A stretch of DNA of 64,000 nucleotides from Tipula vernalis. Taxonomy: Eukaryota > Arthropoda > Insecta > Diptera > Tipulidae. The DNA is taken from contig OY282558.1 of assembly GCA_958295665.1 (NCBI GenBank), forward strand, positions 189,046,633 to 189,110,632, read 5' to 3'. Within the stretch, counting starts at the first letter, position 1. Each line of letters begins with the position of its first letter. The position numbers were made by a program, and so were the translations under genes. Below the pieces are notes generated by a model that did not search any database, was not told the origin of the DNA, and was given only the letters and a program-made list of their open reading frames with translations. Positions 47,456 to 56,739 of this stretch are shown here, piece after piece.

Positions 47456-47645
47456 TAGGTATACTATGTATTCCGATCTAAAACTAAAACCGATCTGAAC
47501 GTTAAATCTGATTTTAGATCGGAAAACAGTATTGCCCCATATCAATTTGAAATGTAGTGTCAAAATGTTTAATTTCATTTGGAATTAAGGAGAGGAGAAT
47601 ACAGTTGTTTTTGAAAATCAAAATAAAAGTTGGTGATGATTGAAA

Positions 47646-48838
47646 ATGGATTGCCTTGTAATTTATTTAAGTAGTGATGATCATGAGAGCGACAGTGAAT
47701 TATCGATGGCTATTTAGAGGAAAATACTTCGAAATAAATCGAATATTTTGGAAATTCCTTCAAGCATGTTCGTATTTTTATAGATATTGATGTAATATTT
47801 ATATAACAAAATAATCAACATGTTTACAGGTTTACAAAACTTTTCCGTTTATCTAAGGAATCTTTTATTTATGTATTAGAGCAAATAAAAGATGGCTTGA
47901 GACCAATGCTCAGATCAACCTCAATTCCACCTACAATAAAACTAGCGGCAGTTCTTCGGTTTTATGCTCGGGGTGGTTATCAGTTAAGTGTGGGGAAAGA
48001 CCTTTTATTGGGCTGTCCCAACAGAGTGTATCTGTTGTAATACGAGAAGTTTCTGATGCCATTGAAAATAAAAAATTTTCAAATTGGATAAAATTGGAAA
48101 TGTCACCAAGTGGAAGAAGAGAATCTAAAATGTTTTTTTTTGAAAAATATGGGATTCCCAATGTAGTAGGTGCGATAGATGGTACTGACATCCAAATAAT
48201 TCGCCCACACGAAAATGAGCACCTATTTTTGAACAGAAAACTTAAGCATAGCATCAATGCTATGCTGGTAATAAATTTTGTGACAAAAATTTGATTTAGT
48301 GTGCTCTAACAAATTATAATTGTTTTTTTTTAGATATGTCACCATAAAATGTACATAAAATCCATCGACGGTCGGTTCGGAGGATCGTCTCATGATTTTT
48401 TTGTAAGGCCAATCAATTGATTTAGGTTACATACAGAAATGTATTTTTATTTATTATTTATCAGATGATTCAGGATATCCGTTGGAACCGTGGCTTTTGA
48501 CACCGTACCGCGTAGCTCCAGAAGGAAGTTCAGAAGCCAAGTTCAACGACATCCACTCCAAATCTCGATCAATAATTGAGAGAGTATTTGGATTACTAAA
48601 AGGTCGATTTCGATTTCTATAAGCAGCTAGAGAACCGCATTATTCACCAGCAAAGGCAGCAACAATTTTGAATGTTTGTTGTGCGTTACACAATATTTGT
48701 ACAACTTACAATGTTAAATTTTCTGAGGAGATTGTAAACTGTGACGATGCTTCACATGGAAAAATTGCAGAAGTTAAGCTGGGACATTCAAACTATACTC
48801 ACTATCTGACGAAGCAAAATAATTTCGAAATCAAATAA
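47646..48838 (+). pseudogene. Harbinger transposase (HARBI1/DDE_4-like), broken
   Basis: A first exon (ATG 47646) has TAG at 47715-47717. After a small intron ending at TTTACAG (47829) the core reads FTKLFRLSKESFIYVLEQIK, AAVLRFYARGGYQLSVGKDL, a one-base loss near 48010, then SVSVVIREVSDAIENKKFSN, GAIDGTDIQIIRP (first Asp), an intron (about 48270-48333), KSIDGRFGGSSHD (second Asp), and after another acceptor DDSGYPLEPWLLTPYRVAPE and SRSIIERVFGLLKGRFRFL (catalytic Glu). TAA at 48620-48622 interrupts the end; the family's last block AATILNVCCALHNIC follows. Stop 48836-48838. It would cut the element ends together with the Myb-like partner. Confidence 0.85.
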
Positions 48839-49057
48839 GAGACATTTTATAAAATTCAAAGATTTTTTATTTCATTTTAATTTTGATCAATATCCTTCTT
48901 ATGTTTTTATGAAAATATGATTTCTCAATAAATTTCATAAACTTTTATTTTTTGTTTAATACTAATACTTAAAACTAAATAATCAAATAAAAATAATAAA
49001 TTTAGTCTTTATAAATTTCAAAAATTATCGCATTTTATATCACATTTATATTATTTT

Positions 49058-49120
49058 GCTTTTGCCTTATAAATTATTTAGTGCTTTACTAAAGCACTAA
49101 ATAATTTATAAGGCAAAAGC
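49058..49120. repeat. Perfect 31-bp inverted repeat with 1-nt spacer
   Basis: Arms 49058-49088 and 49090-49120 are exact inverse copies (GCTTTTGCCTTATAAATTAT...), with only C49089 between. It lies between the 3' ends of the two convergent Harbinger genes, and the last codons of the Myb-like frame fall in it. Confidence 0.95.
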
Positions 49121-50320
49121 AACATACTATAAATTGCACTCTAATCCTTTTAATATTTTGTCGTTTTAAAAGTTGGATGTACTGTTTTTGAATTTCTATT
49201 GATTGATTTTGCAAATCAATTTTTTTTATTTCTGCTTGATAGAGTTTTTTTAAATAAATCTTAATTCTGCTCAACTTTTCTAAAACAGAAGTATAGAATT
49301 CTTTCTGTTGTGTTATCTGTGTTTCCAAAAGTTTTGTTCTATTTGCCTTTTCTGCTGCTGATTTTGTATTTTTCCGGTTTGATAATGTTGTTTGTGGTGC
49401 TGGCGGAACAGTTGCTTGTCTGTTAATAATGTTATTTTCTGTACAGGAATTTTCTTCATTTAAATATCCAATTTCTGTAAAGATGTCACCATAATTGTTT
49501 TGCAATATTGGGTTGGTTGATGGTGATGGTTTCCTGCTAGTAATTACGGAATTTTTTGCAGATACAAAATCAGAAAATGTTAATATCATACTTAAAATTT
49601 CATCCAACTTTTCCTCTTTTGGAGTTAATGGAACAAACTTACTGGGTCCACCTCCTGTGCCGGAAATACTTTGCTTATTCCTTCTTATTATTATTATTTT
49701 TTTTTGATTGAGCCTTTGTATGTCGACCAAACCTAAAATTGTAAATAAAGTACATATAACATAAAATATACTCTATTTAATAAACGTTGCAATGTACATA
49801 ACGAAAATAATAAATTAAATTATTATATATTGAATGTTTCTAATTTAAACCTACTCTTTTCCAGCCGTCGACGTCCCTCACTGGTGGACCCAATAAATTA
49901 AGCTCAAGCTCTATTTGCTTCCACAAGTTATTGGATTTTGATTTTGCCTGTAAAGTTTTTGTGTACCCCTTAGCAAATTCTCGATTTTTCCCCATTATTT
50001 CAATTAGAGCTTCAAATTGCTCTGGCTTTGTATTAATTTTACCCCTATAAAATAAAAAATATATTGTCTTTCAATAGCTCTAATTGAATTTGTAAAATTA
50101 ATCAATAATAAATATTATACTATATATTCCAATTCATTCGATATTTTTATAAATTTGTTAATATGTAATAATTTATTAAAAGTATTACTTTTTAAAGTTT
50201 GAGAGTTTACAAATTCATAATTAACAAAAATTTCGTAATGTATATCAAAATATTACTTAAACACGAGAAATAATATTTTTTTAAAATATACATATAAACG
50301 TAATTAACATTAACTTACAT
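49089..50320 (-). pseudogene. Harbinger Myb/SANT-like DNA-binding protein
   Basis: Exon 50044-49855 encodes the trihelix: EQFEALIEIMGKNREFAKGY, SNNLWKQIELELNLLGPPV and RDVDGWKR, then donor GTAGGT. Exon 49732-49089 starts VWSTYKGSIKKK, shifts by one base in an A9/(TAA)n run, and goes on with SGTGGGPSKFVPLTPKEEKL and a coiled, charged tail to the stop at 49089-49091. An upstream donor GTAAGT at 50318-50313 would join ...AT to G at 50044 and make a split ATG (M-G-K-I-N...), which is a neat but unproved start. Such proteins bind the element ends and carry the transposase into the nucleus. Confidence 0.75.
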
Positions 50321-50558
50321 TTTTTTTTACTAGGCACAATGCACTTTCTAAAACACATTTGATAACTAATTGGTGATCAAATAAATTTATTTGATTTTTA
50401 GCTGTTTATACTCCGAAAATTGAAAGTTCCAAATGACGTTTATTATCAGAAATATTTTCCAACTTTCAGAAATCAATTTCCGAAAATCGGATTACGCGGT
50501 ATAATTTTTAACTTCCAGATCGGTTTTACTTTCACATCGGAATACATAGTAGACCTAA

Positions 50559-50740
50559 CAGGTCAAGTTTCATGTGGGAAGCCCGGTCAAATTCGTGTGA
50601 ATCAAAGGCCCATATGATATTTAAAAATTTGTTTAAATTCAAACTTTAAAGTATTTTAATTAGTGTGCCTAGCCAACGGTTATACCTAGAAAAACTATCA
50701 GGGCAGATTCAAATTACGCTTTAATCAAATATAGAAATTT
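50559..50740 (+). repeat. Satellite-like repeat, continued
   Basis: Resumes at CAGGTCAAGTTTCATGTGGG, exactly where the monomer broke off at 47455, with CCATATGATATTTAAAAATT and an ACGGTTATACC anchor at 50676. Confidence 0.7.
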
Positions 50741-50774
50741 GAATTCTTAAAGTTTTAATGTCCATTAGACGGAA

Positions 50775-52022
50775 GGTTCCCAATTCTTTTTGATTCTTAT
50801 CTATTAGACGATAATAAAGTCCGCCAAGTGTTTTTTTAACGAAAGCCGTTCGATATTGAAATGCGAATTTAGAAGTAAACTGTTTATTCGCATCACTCAG
50901 TGGATGTTGCCTAACGAAAAGTTTCTGGCCGATTTCCAGATTTCAGCTTCTGGTACGTACATTATATTGTTTTGAATATTTGTTATTAGCTTTGATAAGG
51001 TTAAGTTTGATGTCACTAGGCACGATTGCTAATCTGTTAGGAATTATTATCCAGTCCAAAGTATTCTCGTCTAACACGTCAATGTCGCGAAGGATCATGT
51101 AGTCTTTCGCGTGTAAAATTTTGTGATACCCAAAGACTAGGAAATGTGGTGAATAGTTAGTTGATTGATGTTTCGAATTTTTCAATGCGCTTCCAATCTC
51201 TGGCAAAACTTTGTACCAGGCGGAATGCTTTTTACTGATATACGCTCGTAAAGCGGTAACTATGGACCGGTTAACCCTTTCGGAGGCGTTGCTCTGTGGT
51301 GAGTAGTAGGCAGTTGTTATATGATTAATTCCAAATTAATTCAGTAGTACGGCCAACTCCTTCCCGATGAACTGCGCGCCATTATCAGAATGGATTGCCT
51401 CAGGCACACTAAATAACGGAAACAACTCATCCCGCAGGAACTCTACAATTTTAGTCGCAGTAGCCTTTGCTAGCGATTTTATAACAACAAGTTTCGTTAG
51501 CGACCGCACAATTCCATCTGGGACCTAAGCCATTTCAAGCATGCATGATCTGTTATTATTATGAATCTGTAGCCGTCAATATACGGTCAGGATTTTTATA
51601 CGCTTTCTGTGGCTGCCAGGCATTCCAATTCCGTTACTGACTGTATAATTGCGCTGAACAGAATTTAATTTTTGCGATCTTTCTGAAACAAAACACTTCC
51701 GATGCCTTATCTCCTGACATCAAGTCTTTGTGAAGTCTGGATTGTGTAACACAAGTGCATTTGTCAGTAACCACTTCAGTTTCGTGAAAGCTGCTTCCGC
51801 TTTATCGGACCATTTAAATTTTACTCCTTGCTTGAGTAAATTGGTAATCGGGGCCGTAATTTCAGCGTAATTACATATAAACCGTCTGTACTATTCGGCC
51901 ATTCCCAACAATCATCGTGTTTGCTTGACAGATTTTGGAGCTGGAAAGTTGGTAATAGCATCAATCTTAGATGGATCTGTCCTTAGTCCAAGTTTACCAA
52001 CGAGGAAACCCATACCTCGTCT
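50775..52022 (-). pseudogene. Ty3/Gypsy-type pol fragment (RT end and integrase)
   Basis: From high to low: GFLVGKLGLRTDPSKIDAIT and PITNLLKQGVKFKWSDKAEA (RT thumb and RNase H start, 52020-51760), then a deletion, then integrase with HSDNGAQFIGKELAVLL (51400-51350), TTAYYSPQSNASERVNRSIV (catalytic Glu) and LPEIGSALKNSKHQSTNYSP (51206-50943), followed by a C-terminal part to about 50780. Stops and shifts throughout. It lies within the satellite-like repeat, which continues at 52030. Confidence 0.75.
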
Positions 52023-52029
52023 CCATGAG

Positions 52030-52180
52030 CACAAAATTTTAAAAATTTGTATAAATTCAACCTTTAAAGTGTCATGTTTGGAAAATATTTCAATTGGTGT
52101 ATGCAGTCAACAGTTATCTCTATAAAAATTATCAGGTTAAGTTTCATGTGTATAGCTCTCAGTGTAGTTTCATGTGAAGC
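52030..52180 (+). repeat. Satellite-like repeat, last monomer
   Basis: AAAATTTGTATAAATTCAAC, TTCAATTGGTGTATGCAGTC and ACAGTTATCT at 52110, then ATTATCAGGTTAAGTTTCAT; same unit as 47090-47455. Confidence 0.65.
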
Positions 52181-52239
52181 GGCTCTTATAAAATTGAAAA
52201 ATTCGAATAAATTGTACTCAATTTCATTTTACCCTACTC

Positions 52240-52572
52240 GTTAGTATATAATGGAACGAACGACGAAAATGATGACTATATATTAACAGAGCAATTTCAG
52301 CTGCTAGAAAGCTGCAAATGACACATAGAGGCGTGCACAATCTTCAAGTAAGCATGGATACAATAAGGAGAAGCCTTACAGAGCACAACTTGCATCCGAT
52401 AATATCAGCAACACCATTAGAATTCGTTAGAAAGTATGTGAATCGGAGTCTCGATAATTGGGATGGGGTTTTGTTCACCTGCGAGTCGATATTCTCGCTG
52501 TGTTCCTTAAATCGACAATCAAAAGACTTTCGACTGCCTAATAAGCGTTATGGCGAATCTGTAATGATTTGA
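52240..52572 (+). pseudogene. Tc1-like transposase fragment
   Basis: Reads THRGVHNLQVSMDTIRRSLT (helix-turn-helix end), then EFVRKYVNRSLDNWDGVLFT and ESIFSLCSLNRQSKDFRLPN, the region of the first catalytic Asp; the usual T-D-E-S is T-C-E-S here, so the Asp codon is lost. About 20 codons seem missing between the two parts. The C-terminal half is absent. Confidence 0.8.
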
Positions 52573-52954
52573 AATTAAAACAAATTTTTAAAATATTGGT
52601 GCAGGGCTCTTTTTAATTTTAAAAAACTTTATTACAGTTGTAGCTTTCGATTCCTATTCGGAATCATTCTCAAAAGCGTTATGAAAAAATGGATGTGTGG
52701 CCAATACACGACTTTCTTTTACGAACAGAGAATTTTGAGAAATTTTATTTTATTTTATAATTTTTTTTTTTAATTTTTAATTTTTGGAAACATTAATTTG
52801 GATTACGTAGTTTTTTGTAAATCTTATACTTTTTAAGATATTTGCAAAATAAATTTTCTTGACCAAGGGAGTAGCCACTTCCGGTTAGCCGATTTGGAGT
52901 AAAATTCACTGGGACCTCCCAATTTAAACCATCTGGGCTGTCCCAATTTAAACC
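52573..52954. other. AT-rich spacer
   Basis: No gene. A 23-bp direct repeat with TCCCAATTTAAACCATCTG lies at 52916-52960, at the edge of the mariner piece. Confidence 0.4.
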
Positions 52955-53339
52955 ATCTGTCAATGGAGAATACTATTTACAAGTTTGGTCGAGAGTTGTT
53001 CGTGTTAGACCCGAATATCCAGAAGGAAAACAGCTGTTTTTATTACATGATAATGTACCACCTCACAACACCAAAAAAGTCAACGAATTTTTGATGGAAA
53101 ACCGATTTGTGTAATCGACCAACCTCCGCATTCGCCTGATCTATCATTGTGTGACTATTTTCTATTCCCTAAACTGGAAACTGCAAAGAAAGAAGCTTTT
53201 AACGATTACGTTTCAGCCATTCAAGTAGCCGGTGTCACGGCTAAAGAACATCCGAAAAACGGAGTTTAAAAATTCTATGGATAAATTGGTTGATCATTCC
53301 AAACGTTGTATTAAGTTAAATGGATCCTATTTTGAATAA
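52955..53339 (+). pseudogene. mariner-like transposase C-terminal fragment
   Basis: Reads NGEYYLQVWSRVVRVRPEYP, QLFLLHDNVPPHNTKKVNEF (second catalytic Asp), then after a shift near 53113 DQPPHSPDLSLCDYFLFPKL (third Asp, D34D-type spacing) and after a shift near 53265 DKLVDHSKRCIKLNGSYFE with TAA 53337-53339. The N-terminal half is missing. Confidence 0.85.
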
Positions 53340-53589
53340 ATATTAGCTTTGAAACATAATACTATGCTTGTTTTATTCTACAACTAAAAAGTTCGGTTAG
53401 TTTTAGATCAAACTGTGTATGTTTTAGAATTTTTAAATTTTTATGGTGGAATTTTTATTGGAAAGCTTGAGAATTTTTTGGGTCAAAATTTTTGTAGTGT
53501 TAATTTTGTAAGTAGTGGGAAGCCAAGAATGAAAATTTAGATACCTACCAGACCAAGTAGTTTTATGATACCAATCAAAAGAAATTTTG
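53340..53589. other. Non-coding spacer
   Basis: No gene or recognised repeat; AAAAAGTTCGGTTAGTTTTAGATC at about 53388 (written here only as its first part AAAAAGTTCGGTTAG) could be part of a mariner end. Confidence 0.3.
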
Positions 53590-53870
53590 CCGTTTGGTTC
53601 ATGAATCAAAAGAATATCCAGAAAAAGGAATTTTGTTTTCTACTTCTTTTTCTAAAGTGAATTTTATTCTGTTGTTTATGGAGTTAAAAGGTTGTGAGAA
53701 ATATGCAATCTTATCTATTGGTACAGCTGTTATTATATCATCAACATATCTGTTTAAAATTGAAATTTCTAGTCCAGAACGGAGACAATTTGTAGGTAAT
53801 ATAAACAAACCAACAAATGTTAATATTTTAAAAAATCCAAGAGCATTTAACTCAAACTACGTTAGGCGGG
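53590..53870 (-). pseudogene. Penelope-like reverse transcriptase fragment
   Basis: Minus-strand frame 53808-53599 reads EISILNRYVDDIITAVPIDK and NSINNRIKFTLEKEVENKIP. The YVDD-I box followed by a short spacer and IKFTxExExNxIPF is typical of Penelope-like elements. Only this palm part remains. Confidence 0.65.
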
Positions 53871-54084
53871 GGGTCTCTTACGCAGAACAAATAAAACCAA
53901 AGGCAGCTCACTGCAAGTTTCTAGAAGTGTAAAGACCGACGGCAACAAGCAGGCCTATGATCTAAATGACTTTTTCAATAAATCCCACGATCTCTTTGGA
54001 ATGGATTTTGTTTCTTGACCAAAAACATTTCAAATTTTCTCACCAAACTAAACTCTGTTCACAGAAGTCGATGTACCTACAATT

Positions 54085-55115
54085 TATCTGCCAGTTTCTG
54101 AAATGTAACAGCCGTGTCAGTTTGGCCCGTCGCAAAGAACTGACTTTACTTTCAACCAAACACAAGCCACAATTTGTATGCCTAAATGAAACTTATTTAA
54201 CCCATAGATACTCGTTTCATATCGAGGGTTATAGAATCGATAGGACCAACGCCAAAAAATCGAAATCGGGGGGCACTGCCATTTGAATCAGGAGCTATAT
54301 TAAACATTGTGGTCCAAAATGCTTCATTAAGGACAACTACACGGCCACTTCTCTATGTATCGGAGAAGGAAGGGATTCCTTTATGGTTATGTACATATAT
54401 TTTTGGAGGATTAAAAATTCCAATCTCCAAGACCTTTTCCGGACGCACAACAGGGTTGTAATGTACGGATATTTTAATGCCAGACACTTACGCTGGGATA
54501 GCCATGGCGAAAATGAAAACGGTAGAATACTGTACAAGTATTGTGAACTTGAGAATGTCCAAATAAGTTTTCCCGCTAGGGGCACCAGAGGCAGCTCGGT
54601 GATTGACCGGGCTATTACAAGGGACATAAATATAGATGATAGACTGGTCGTATTGAATGAGTTTTGCTCTGATCACCTCCCAGTGATCTTTCAGGTAACT
54701 GGAAAATCCAGTATCACACATGACATGAGTCGAACGATGTTAAGATAAGGGATTATAGAAATGCAGACTGGTTTGTCTACAGGCATTTGTTCGAAAAGCC
54801 ACTTGTTACGGCTGCAGAAATTAATCAGGGAGTTTCTATAATCGCACCGACAATAATCAAGGCAGTAGAAAAGTATGTCCCTTGAATCAGTCAAGATGCA
54901 CATAGCAATAAACTTCCGCCTTTTATTATCCAGATGATAAAAGTCTGGATCGTATGTTCTTAACTGTTTCAAAACCATTTTCACGACTTCAGTTTATTCA
55001 AAGGTTTGGAAGGTAAGACAAAATTATACCAGTTTGTAAAGTATTTCATCTAATGTCTGTTTCAGATTTTGGGCCAATTCATATTTTACCTGCTTTGTCC
55101 AAAATTTCGAACGCT
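54085..55115 (+). pseudogene. Non-LTR retrotransposon endonuclease and RT-start fragment
   Basis: Apurinic-type endonuclease: RRKELTLLSTKHKPQFVCLN-ETY (Glu motif), GYRIDRTN, after TGA 54284-54286 further on VVMYGYFNARHLRWDSHGEN (the usual GDFN is GYFN, so a catalytic Asp is lost), SSVIDRAIT and EFCSDHLPVIFQV. A shift near 54735 leads to DYRNADWFVYRHLFEKPLVT and KLPPFIIQMIKV; then a deletion, and DFGPIHILPALSKIS (about 55070-55110) is the first RT motif. Jockey-like by order; the rest is missing. Confidence 0.8.
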
Positions 55116-56129
55116 TAGCTCAAAATCAGAATGGTGGTGATTGGGTGAGCTCGAACGCCAATCTATGTATGTAGTTAATATTTTATGGTGGAGAACGAAT
55201 GATTGAGCCGATACAGGACTCCGCCGCAAGTGATTTTACATCCATGCGACACACGGCTGGTTCCGATCTATTTGTTTTCAGATCTGCTGAACATTGAGTG
55301 GCGATCGCTGCGTTAAAGTAAAAGGGAAGGGAGGAGGATAAGGTCGGTCTATGCTTACATCATGACAGGCAGCTTTAAATGGGGGCGTCGAAGAGCACAC
55401 CAGATAGGTTCGGAGCAGGAAGCTTCGACCATGTACCTGGTGTGCACTTCTAATCTTCCCTCACTGAGTGCTGTGGCGCGGACAGAGCTGTTTTAAGATG
55501 TCCGACTAGTTGACAAGTGCAGGCAGAATGGTGCGCCGACCGAGTTTCCATGATATGGTAGGTAAAACTGCGATATGCCAGACTAGAAGATCAATTCTGA
55601 AATCTGGAGTCAGCTTTGGGGCCTGCCAAGAGGTGTTGGTAGTGGCCGCTTTTAGGCCAGTCCGGAACTCGACTGTGGCCGGAAAATGTCGATGTCAGTC
55701 GCGACTTTCTCGTAAGAAGGTGAGACAGTAGAAGTGTACGGCTTCGTACCAGGTGTTCAAAATTTCCACACGATAAATCAAAATCGTTGCGCCGAATTTT
55801 TTTTTTTTTCTTTTGGTGTTATCACTTTAGTTTACACAAATAAATTCATAAGCACACACCAATAAATCATTTATTCTAATTTGTTTTGCTTCGTGTTTGT
55901 CTGTGTAATTTAAAAAGCCGTGTCGCAATTGGTTGGAAATGCCAACGTACGATAATGCGATTAAAGCCAGTTATGGCACCGGAGGAACCAAACGCGCGGC
56001 AAGCTCATGTTGGCGCTTTAGGAATATTGTGAGTGAATATTATGGTGGTGCATTGGATGAATCGACACAAAATAAATAATTTAGGAAAAATTCAACAGTT
56101 AGTTGGGAAAACCTTTTGCTTCAATGCTA
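55116..56129. other. GC-richer unknown region (55320-55760) and spacer
   Basis: 55320-55760 is about as GC-rich as the LOA copies but matches nothing else in the window; its open frame (55510-55731) has no known domain. It may be the UTR or LTR of an unrecognised element. A frame at 55940-56070 reads YDNAIKASYGTGGTKRAASS, not recognised. The rest is AT-rich. Confidence 0.4.
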
Positions 56130-56660
56130 CACTTCATATCCTATATTATTTGTAAGAGGCATTTTGGGATGGCGTTATATTCTTCCAAACCACCTAAATT
56201 TTTACCCAAAAATATTCTCTATAAGTCGATTTTCCTAGTGAGAATTCGCATTTAACATTTCCCCATAGATTCTCGGTTCTATTTTGCCGTTCTAAATACG
56301 CCGTTCGGACTTTTAGATTATATTTGGGGTGCTAATAACCCCACCGAAGCGGAAGACCGTAAAATCATCTAAATTCTTATAGAGTAATTCGATATATTAC
56401 AGATGCACTGCTATGATTCATTTTTTGGCATAACGAGAGTTCAGCTCCTGGTTTAGGGATCGCCTTACATGTAGTCTTCTATTACCTCCAACCACGTTAG
56501 ATTTACACTCATCGCTCCAAACTATTTAATTACAAAATGCCCTATGTTTTGCTAAATGCTCCTTAGCAAAAGCATTAATTTTGACTACGTTCCGTTTGCT
56601 TATAATGCCACCACTGTATATAGGCCATAGGCAAAAACTCTTTTATCTGTTACAGTAACA
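56130..56660 (-). pseudogene. Tc1-like transposase fragment, second family
   Basis: Minus strand reads FAKEHLAKHRAFCN, IVWSDECKSNVVGGN (first catalytic Asp region, SDE), RRLHVRRSLNQELNSRYA, and, after stops, YLERQNRTENLWGNVKCEF, where the family has NPIENLWG (third acidic residue). Heavily decayed with several stops. It lies next to the end of the second Helitron. Confidence 0.7.
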
Positions 56661-56739
56661 TTATTTTCTATTTTTCCTTAACGCGGGGTTCCAAAAACTT
56701 GAACTTTTAAAGTGTTAAGTAAAGACCAACTCTTTCGAA

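Larger units (their letters stand above)
47456..50558 (+). mobile_element. PIF/Harbinger DNA transposon with both genes
   Basis: 3.1 kb. Left end TAGGTATACTATGTATTCCG and right end (inverse) TTAGGTCTACTATGTATTCC begin inverted repeats of about 50 bp that also share AAAACCGATCTG. CAG at 47453-47455 and 50559-50561 is a plausible 3-bp target duplication, and the satellite monomer continues across it. Inside are a plus-strand transposase and a minus-strand Myb/SANT-like gene, the standard two genes of this superfamily, arranged tail to tail. Confidence 0.85.

Noticed and set aside
54691..54984. 97-codon minus frame
   Set aside because: Shadow of the non-LTR endonuclease fragment on the plus strand, which has the conserved motifs.
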